The position numbers and the translations under genes are program-made. The notes beneath the pieces are model-generated. The model was not told the DNA's origin. It saw nothing but the letters and a program-made list of their open reading frames with translations, and made no database searches. From Paracoccaceae bacterium (lineage in GTDB: Bacteria > Pseudomonadota > Alphaproteobacteria > Rhodobacterales > Rhodobacteraceae): a stretch of 39,212 nucleotides of DNA. The stretch is from positions 1 through 39,212 of the forward strand of contig JAQTYE010000007.1 in assembly GCA_028749255.1 (NCBI GenBank), given 5' to 3'. Positions 34,605-39,212 of this stretch are shown here, piece by piece. Position 1 is the first letter of the stretch. Every line of letters starts with the position of its first letter.

Positions 34605-35210
34605 ATGCCCGACACACTCGAAAAACTGCAGGCCCGCCTGAGCGAACTGGAAGACCAGATCGAACAGGAATGGGCCGCCCACCGAGAGACCATGCGCTAC
34701 AAGGTCGAACGCGGACGGATCGTGTTCGAGGAGGGCGTGCGCGAGGCCCACCGCGCCGCGCGCGTGCATATGTGGCTGTTCTTGCGCCGCTCCCGGCTGC
34801 TGGTCGCGCTGACCGTGCCGGTGATCTATGCCGGGCTCATCCCGTTTGCGCTGCTGGATCTGTTTGTGACGCTCTATCAGGCGATCTGCTTCCCGATCTA
34901 CCACATCGCAAAGGTCCGACGCCGCGACCACATCGTCATCGACCGCCACAATCTGGGCTATCTGAACGCGATCCAGAAGCTGAATTGCATGTATTGCGGC
35001 TATGGCAACGGGGTGATTTCCTACGCGCGCGAAATCTCGGCCCGGACCGAGAAATACTGGTGCCCGATCAAACATGCGCGCCGGGTCAAGGGCGCGCATA
35101 ACTATTACGGCGAGTTCTGCGATTTTGGCAGTGCCGAGGAGTTTCAGGAAAAATCTGCGCGGCTGCGGCGCGAACTGCGCCCGAGCAAGGATGCCGCCAC
35201 AGACGACTGA
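34605..35210 (+). CDS. conserved membrane protein with four-cysteine C-terminal motif
   Basis: A 201-residue protein of unknown function. Residues 1-50 form a charged, probably coiled-coil helix; residues 65-101 are hydrophobic, enough for one or two membrane segments (RLLVALTVPVIYAGLIPFALLD...). The C-terminal part contains Cys128, Cys131, Cys153 and Cys172 (CxxC, 21 residues, Cys, 18 residues, Cys), plus HNLGYLNAIQKLNCMYCGYGNG and YWCPIKHARR. The spacing suggests a zinc or other metal site next to the membrane. I recall similar conserved hypothetical proteins but no assigned role. The ATG at 34605 follows ACAGGAGAACG. It is divergent from the hydrolase and convergent with fabI. Confidence 0.85.
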   Translation: MPDTLEKLQARLSELEDQIEQEWAAHRETMRYKVERGRIVFEEGVREAHRAARVHMWLFLRRSRLLVALTVPVIYAGLIPFALLDLFVTLYQAICFPIYHIAKVRRRDHIVIDRHNLGYLNAIQKLNCMYCGYGNGVISYAREISARTEKYWCPIKHARRVKGAHNYYGEFCDFGSAEEFQEKSARLRRELRPSKDAATDD

Positions 35211-35224
35211 GAGCTGAAAAGACC

Positions 35225-35244
35225 GGGGCGCCCAAAGGCGCCCC
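35225..35244. terminator. hairpin between convergent genes
   Basis: GGGGCGCC, CAAA, GGCGCCCC form a perfect 8-bp stem between the stop at 35210 and the fabI stop at 35257. It probably serves both strands; there is no long T tract. Confidence 0.6.
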
Positions 35245-35256
35245 TATCCTGTTGGA

Positions 35257-36045
35257 TCAGATATTTTCCGGCTGCGGCATGCCCAGCACGTGATAACCGC
35301 AATCCACCGTCACCACCTCGCCCGTGGTGCAGTTGCCGTAATCCGAGCATAGCCAGACGGCGGTGCCGCCCACCGCCTCCAGCGTGGCGTTCTGGCGCAA
35401 GGGGGCGTTGGCCTCGCTGTGGCGATAGGTCTTGCGCGCGCCGCCAATGGCCGCACCCGCCAGCGTCTTCATCGGGCCCGGGCTGATCGCGTTCACCCGC
35501 ACCTGCTGCGGCCCCAGGTCATTGGCCAGATAGCGCACCGAGCTTTCCAGCGCCGCCTTGGCCACGCCCATCACGTTATAAAACGGCGTGACGCGGTTCG
35601 AACCACCATAGGTCAGCGTGATCAGGCTGCCGCCTTCGGGCATCATTTCGCTGGCGCGACGCGATACGTCGATGAAGCTGTAGCAGCTGATCGCCAGGCT
35701 GTTCTTGAAGTTGTCGCGCGAGGTATTGATGAAACGCCCGGTCAGCTCGTTCTTGTCGGAATAGGCGATCGCGTGGATCAGAAAATCCATCGTGCCCCAT
35801 TTATCCTTGAGCTGCGCAAAGGCGGCATCAAGGCTGGCGTCGTCATTCACATCGACATCAACCAGAATATCCGATCCGACCGAGGCCGCCAGCGGCGCCA
35901 CGCGCTTGCCGAAGGCTTCGCCCTGATAGGAAAAGGCCAACTCTGCCCCTTCGGCTGCTAGCGCCGAGGCGATACCCCAAGCGATCGAGCGTTCATTCGC
36001 CACGCCCATGACAAGCCCGCGCTTGCCCTTCATCAGATCAGCCAT
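35257..36045 (-). CDS. fabI: enoyl-[acyl-carrier-protein] reductase (NADH)
   Basis: A 262-residue short-chain dehydrogenase-type enoyl-ACP reductase, the last step of each fatty-acid elongation cycle and the target of triclosan-type inhibitors. GVANERSIAWGIASALAAEGAELAFSYQGE is the NADH-binding start. The catalytic pair is in LTYGGSNRVTPFYNVMGVAKAAL (Tyr-x6-Lys), and VNAISPGPMKTLAG is the FabI C-terminal motif. The start at 36045 follows AAGGAAA. It is third in fabA-fabB-fabI; the FabI form suggests sensitivity similar to E. coli, though other isozymes may exist elsewhere. Confidence 0.95.
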   Translation of the reverse strand: MADLMKGKRGLVMGVANERSIAWGIASALAAEGAELAFSYQGEAFGKRVAPLAASVGSDILVDVDVNDDASLDAAFAQLKDKWGTMDFLIHAIAYSDKNELTGRFINTSRDNFKNSLAISCYSFIDVSRRASEMMPEGGSLITLTYGGSNRVTPFYNVMGVAKAALESSVRYLANDLGPQQVRVNAISPGPMKTLAGAAIGGARKTYRHSEANAPLRQNATLEAVGGTAVWLCSDYGNCTTGEVVTVDCGYHVLGMPQPENI

Positions 36046-36063
36046 TTGATTTCCTTGACCAAC

Positions 36064-37293
36064 TCAGTCCAGATATTTGCTCATCAGCAGCGTCGCATTG
36101 GTGCCACCGAAGCCGAAGCTGTTCGATAGAACCGAGTCGAACTCGACGTTCTCGCGCAGTTCGGTGCAGATTTCCTCGGGGCGGATCGCCGGATCGAGCT
36201 GGGTGATATTGGCCGAGGCGGTGATGAATTTGCCTTCCATCATCAGCAGGCTATAGATCGCCTCATGCACGCCCGTCGCCCCCAGGCTGTGCCCGGTCAA
36301 CGATTTGGTGGACGAAATCGGCGGCACATTGCCCTCACCAAAGACGCGGCGCACGGCCTCGACCTCGGTCACGTCGCCGGCCACCGTCGACGTGCCATGC
36401 GCGTTGATATAGCTGACCTTGCGGCCTTCGCCCAAGGTCGAGATCGCCAGCCGCATCGAGCGTTCGCCGCCCTCGCCCGACGGCGCCACCATGTCATAAC
36501 CGTCCGAAGTCGCACCATAGCCGGTCAGTTCGGCATAGATTTTCGCGCCGCGCGCCTTGGCATGTTCCAGCTCTTCCAGAACCACCACGCCGCCGCCGCC
36601 CGCGATAACAAACCCGTCCCGCGTCGCATCGAAGGCACGGCTCGCGGTTTCGGGGGTGTCGTTGTATTTCGACGACATCGCGCCCATCGCATCGAACAGG
36701 CACGACAGCGTCCAATCGAGCTCCTCGCCGCCACCGGCAAAGACCACGTCCTGCTTGCCCATCTGGATCAATTCGGCCGCGTTGCCGATGCAATGCGCCG
36801 AGGTCGAGCAGGCCGAGGTGATCGAATAGTTCACGCCCTTGATCTTGAACGGCGTCGCCAGACAGGCAGAGTTGGTGGATGACATGCAGCGCGTCACCAT
36901 GAACGGGCCCATCCGCTTCGGGCTGCCTTTTTCCAGGGTGATCCGGTGTGCCTCGAAGAAGTTCGAGGTGGACGGACCGCCCGAGCCCATGATCAGCCCG
37001 GTCCGGTCATTGGAGACATCGCTGGCCTCCAGCCCGCTATCGGCAATCGCCTGTTCCATCGCCAGGAAGTTATAGGCCGCCCCCGGCCCCATGAACCGCA
37101 GGTTGCGCTTGTCGATGTGATCTTCCAGCACGATCTGCGGTTGACCCTTGACCTGACTGCGGAACCCGCGCTCGGCATAATCGGGGGCCGACACGATACC
37201 CGAACGCCCGGCCCGCAGGCTGGCGCTGACTTCTTGTGCAGAGTTGCCGATGGGCGAGATGATGCCCAGGCCGGTGATAACGACGCGCCGCAT
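36064..37293 (-). CDS. fabB: 3-oxoacyl-[acyl-carrier-protein] synthase I
   Basis: A 409-residue thiolase-fold condensing enzyme. The Cys-His-His triad is in [26 protein letters not shown] and [13 protein letters not shown]. The FabB-type segment [19 protein letters not shown] and C-terminal [14 protein letters not shown] are complete. FabB elongates the cis-3-decenoyl product of FabA, and the fabA-fabB adjacency marks the anaerobic-type unsaturated fatty acid route. It follows fabA by 24 bp and precedes fabI by 18 bp in one operon. Confidence 0.97.
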   Translation of the reverse strand: MRRVVITGLGIISPIGNSAQEVSASLRAGRSGIVSAPDYAERGFRSQVKGQPQIVLEDHIDKRNLRFMGPGAAYNFLAMEQAIADSGLEASDVSNDRTGLIMGSGGPSTSNFFEAHRITLEKGSPKRMGPFMVTRCMSSTNSACLATPFKIKGVNYSITSACSTSAHCIGNAAELIQMGKQDVVFAGGGEELDWTLSCLFDAMGAMSSKYNDTPETASRAFDATRDGFVIAGGGGVVVLEELEHAKARGAKIYAELTGYGATSDGYDMVAPSGEGGERSMRLAISTLGEGRKVSYINAHGTSTVAGDVTEVEAVRRVFGEGNVPPISSTKSLTGHSLGATGVHEAIYSLLMMEGKFITASANITQLDPAIRPEEICTELRENVEFDSVLSNSFGFGGTNATLLMSKYLD

Positions 37294-37317
37294 GGGGGCC
37301 TCCTGTCGGTTGGGGGG

Positions 37318-37827
37318 TCAGTTCTCGGAGAGAGCGACCTTCATATCCTTGACGATATAGATCACCTCACCATCGGCTTCGACGATACCGTCGGCGACGC
37401 CCATGGTCAGGCGGCGGGTCTGGATCGCCTTGGTGAAATCGACCTTGTAGGTCAACATCTTACGGTCGGGACGGACCATGCCGGTCAGCTTGACCTCGCC
37501 CACGCCCAGCGCATAGCCACGCCCCTGCCAACCGCGCCAGCCCAGGTTGAAGCCGGTCAGCTGCCACAGGCCGTCCAGGCCCAGACAGCCGGGCATGATC
37601 GGATTGCCGGGGAAATGGCAGTCAAAGAACCACAGATCGGGGGTGATGTCGAACTCGGCCACCACATGGCCCTTGCCATGCAGGCCGCCATCGCCCGAAA
37701 TCTCGGTGATGCGGTCCATCATCAGCATCGGCGGCGCGGGCAACTGGGCATTGCCCGGCCCGAACAGCTCGCCGCGTGCGCATTTCAAAAGATCGTCCCG
37801 GTCGAAGCTCGTCGGAAAGCCCGTCAT
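37318..37827 (-). CDS. fabA: 3-hydroxydecanoyl-[acyl-carrier-protein] dehydratase/isomerase
   Basis: A 169-residue hot-dog-fold enzyme that dehydrates 3-hydroxydecanoyl-ACP and isomerises the product to the cis-3 form, introducing the double bond of unsaturated fatty acids. The catalytic His and Asp are in [24 protein letters not shown]. The length matches FabA (169-172). The start at 37827 ([23 protein letters not shown]) is set by the family N-terminus; the frame is open beyond 38000 but only through the irr promoter. It heads fabA-fabB-fabI and is divergent from irr. Confidence 0.96.
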   Translation of the reverse strand: MTGFPTSFDRDDLLKCARGELFGPGNAQLPAPPMLMMDRITEISGDGGLHGKGHVVAEFDITPDLWFFDCHFPGNPIMPGCLGLDGLWQLTGFNLGWRGWQGRGYALGVGEVKLTGMVRPDRKMLTYKVDFTKAIQTRRLTMGVADGIVEADGEVIYIVKDMKVALSEN

Positions 37828-37860
37828 CGGCCTGTATCCCCCCAGTGGTCTGTTCTCTCC

Positions 37861-37889
37861 CTCTAACACCCGCACCCGCGCGCGTGCAA
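37861..37889 (-). promoter_or_regulatory. candidate promoter of fabA-fabB-fabI
   Basis: On the minus strand there is TTGCAC (37889-37884), a 17-base spacer and TTAGAG (37866-37861), 34 bases before the fabA ATG. The match is moderate. Confidence 0.4.
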
Positions 37890-37962
37890 GGCCCGCAGGC
37901 CCCCGCACCGTCCCGCAAGGGCACCAGCTGCCCGCTTTCACGGCACTGATCGGGGAAAGCCA

Positions 37963-37992
37963 TTGAAACAAGGCCATACTGGCGCATATACT
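37963..37992 (+). promoter_or_regulatory. promoter of irr
   Basis: TTGAAA (37963-37968), an 18-base spacer and TATACT (37987-37992), a near-consensus sigma70-type promoter 22 bases before the irr ATG. No iron-control-element-like box is evident in the shared fabA/irr gap. Confidence 0.6.
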
Positions 37993-38013
37993 GCGGCAGG
38001 GAGACGCACAGCG

Positions 38014-38430
38014 ATGACTGAACTTGCAATGGAACGTGGCCAGAAATGGCTTGCTGACGGGGGGTTGCGCCCAACGCGCCAACGCCTGTCTTTGGCGTGC
38101 CTGCTGATCGGCGACGGCATGAACCGCCATGTCACGGCAGAGGGGCTTTATGCTGCGGCGCATGACGCGGGCGAACGTGTGTCGTTGGCGACCGTCTATA
38201 ATACGCTACGTGCGTTTTGCGATGCGGGCCTGATGCACGAAATCACCGTTGATGCGACGCGGTCCTATTTCGATACCCGAATGGATAACCATCCACATTT
38301 CTTCTGGGAAGGCGAGAACCGGATTTCCGACGCGCCCGCCGAAGAGCTGGAACTGTCCCGCATTCCCGCTGCGCCGCAGGGGACCGAGGTGACGCGTGTT
38401 GACGTGGTGATCCGCGTTCGCAAGATCTGA
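38014..38430 (+). CDS. irr: Fur-family iron response regulator Irr
   Basis: A 138-residue Fur-superfamily regulator. The winged-helix domain reads [56 protein letters not shown]. The C-terminal dimer/metal domain has [25 protein letters not shown]. This NHPHFF version and the lack of CxxC cysteines point to Irr rather than Fur, as does the divergent fabA, an arrangement I know from Rhodobacterales. The N-terminal heme-regulatory (Cys-Pro) motif of Bradyrhizobium Irr is absent, and the histidine cluster is reduced to two His. Heme sensing may therefore be weaker or different. The start ATG at 38014 follows a GGGAG-like site; the upstream open frame to 37963 overlaps the promoter. Confidence 0.9.
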   Translation: MTELAMERGQKWLADGGLRPTRQRLSLACLLIGDGMNRHVTAEGLYAAAHDAGERVSLATVYNTLRAFCDAGLMHEITVDATRSYFDTRMDNHPHFFWEGENRISDAPAEELELSRIPAAPQGTEVTRVDVVIRVRKI

Positions 38431-38602
38431 CGCTATCACCCCGTTAAATCTCCGAACGCACAGACTGTTCGTTGCCCTCTGCGGATAAGGCGCGCGATCC
38501 CGCCAGCCCCGTCTGCCCCTGCCCTGTCTGCCCGGCGCAGATATCCGGGCAAAGAGTTGACCGCAGCGATCATCCCCGCGCGCAGCAGTTTCGGCTTTTC
38601 GC

Positions 38603-38627
38603 GCGCGCCCCGTTCCCCGGGGCGCGC
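38603..38627. terminator. strong GC hairpin between irr and the BY-kinase gene
   Basis: GCGCGCCCC (38603-38611) pairs with GGGGCGCGC (38619-38627) around a 7-base loop, immediately past the minus-strand stop at 38634. It lacks a T tract, so termination strength is uncertain. The remaining part of the 203-bp gap after irr shows nothing else I can support. Confidence 0.45.
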
Positions 38628-38633
38628 CTGAAC

Positions 38634-39212
38634 TTACTCGGTGTAATAGTTGCTGCCATAGCTGCCATAGGCCCCATAGCGACCATATTTCCCGCCATAG
38701 CCGTACCGCTTCATTTCATCGGAATCGATCTGGCTTAGCACAATCCCCGTGACGCGCTGGTTCACCGATTCAAACATCTGCAGCGCATCTTCGACCTGAC
38801 CACGGGCCGTGGCATTCCACCGCACCGTGAACAGCACCGAATCCACCGATTTCGCGATGATCCGCGCATCGGGCACCACCAGAACCGGCGGCGTGTCGAT
38901 AATGATGTAATCGAACCGGCGGCGCATTTCCTTGATGAAGCTATTGTAGGTGTCGGACATGAACAGGTCGGCCGCATTCGTCGCGGACCGTTGCCCCATC
39001 AGAACCGACACGCCGGTTTTCGGATCGACAGCGACCGCATCGTCAAAACTGACCTCGCCCGACAACACCGACACCAGCCCCTTGCGCCCCTTCAGCTCGG
39101 GGAAATATTCCAGCAGCGTATTGCGCCGGATGTCGCCCTCCAGCAACCGAACCGACTTGCCAGTGCCCACCAGGTTCGCCGCCAAGGCCAGCAAGTTGCT
39201 CGTCTGGCCCTC
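38634..39212 (-). CDS. polysaccharide biosynthesis tyrosine autokinase (BY-kinase), C-terminal part
   Basis: Only the last 192 residues are in the window; the gene continues past 39212. It is a Wzc/ExoP-type co-polymerase kinase that controls chain length and export of exopolysaccharide. Walker A' is VRLLEGDIRRN and Walker B is FDYIIIDTPPVLVVPDARII. The C-terminus is a tyrosine cluster with eight Tyr in about 24 residues (from KRYGYGG to NYYTE), the autophosphorylation tail. The visible end of Walker A reads EGQTSN, where EGKTT/S is usual. Partner export genes should lie beyond the window edge. Confidence 0.9.
   Translation of the reverse strand, partial: EGQTSNLLALAANLVGTGKSVRLLEGDIRRNTLLEYFPELKGRKGLVSVLSGEVSFDDAVAVDPKTGVSVLMGQRSATNAADLFMSDTYNSFIKEMRRRFDYIIIDTPPVLVVPDARIIAKSVDSVLFTVRWNATARGQVEDALQMFESVNQRVTGIVLSQIDSDEMKRYGYGGKYGRYGAYGSYGSNYYTE

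Noticed and set aside
38472..38738. Small open frame after irr on the plus strand
   Set aside because: No ribosome-binding site, it runs into the antisense of the BY-kinase tail, and the residues are repetitive.
1..39212. CRISPR arrays, insertion sequences, prophage
   Set aside because: No regularly spaced repeats, transposase, integrase or phage structural genes were seen on either strand.

Overview
The window looks like a chromosomal stretch of a high-GC alphaproteobacterium of the order Rhodobacterales (Rhodobacter/Paracoccus/Roseobacter relatives). The evidence is the glyQ - small membrane protein - glyS - PPDK-like cluster, an irr gene divergent from fabA-fabB-fabI, the split his cluster hisB-hisH / hisA-hisF-hisE, and Shine-Dalgarno-led, GC-rich genes throughout. 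No rRNA, phage, insertion sequence or CRISPR array is visible. No intergenic gap exceeds 300 bases.

Layout. 46-6441 (minus): glyQ, a DUF6446-like membrane protein and glyS are translationally coupled and followed by a PPDK-like gene with an eroded ATP-grasp domain. 6625-8424 (plus): an exported SPOR / peptidoglycan-binding / degenerate trypsin-like protein. 8462-9910 (minus): a TrkH-type K+ transporter, divergent from pyruvate carboxylase (10096-13530). 13564-18493 (minus): a yhiI-rbbA-yhhJ export operon closely resembling the E. coli one, with a one-base frameshift in yhhJ and a divergent TetR regulator (18639-19232).

19361-19529: two identical tandem tRNA-Gly(GCC) genes with their own promoter and terminator. 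19657-24710: the histidine genes hisB, hisH, hisA, hisF and hisE. An unrecognised lipoprotein-like gene and a convergent DUF2147 gene sit between hisH and hisA; a DUF1330 gene and a TerB-like gene follow hisE. 24847-29473 (plus): a five-gene polar-amino-acid-type ABC importer (ATPase, binding protein, two permeases) ending in a glutamine-synthetase-family ligase.

29520-33618: a ZIP metal transporter, an FMN L-lactate dehydrogenase (lldD), an MFS transporter that overlaps lldD tail to tail, and ribosomal protein L25. 33701-35210: an alpha/beta hydrolase and a divergent cysteine-rich membrane protein. 35257-37827 (minus): fabA-fabB-fabI for unsaturated fatty acid synthesis, divergent from the Fur-family regulator irr (38014-38430). 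38634-39212 (minus): the C-terminal part of a BY-kinase/chain-length regulator of polysaccharide export, cut by the window edge.

Most of the window is housekeeping metabolism. The points most worth a second look are the PPDK-like protein with lost nucleotide-binding residues, the pseudoprotease, the yhhJ frameshift, the inserted gene in the his cluster, the low-GC patch in glyS, the importer-ligase operon of unknown substrate, and the BY-kinase whose visible Walker A remnant has Gln where Lys is expected. I did not find a clearly new multi-gene system.
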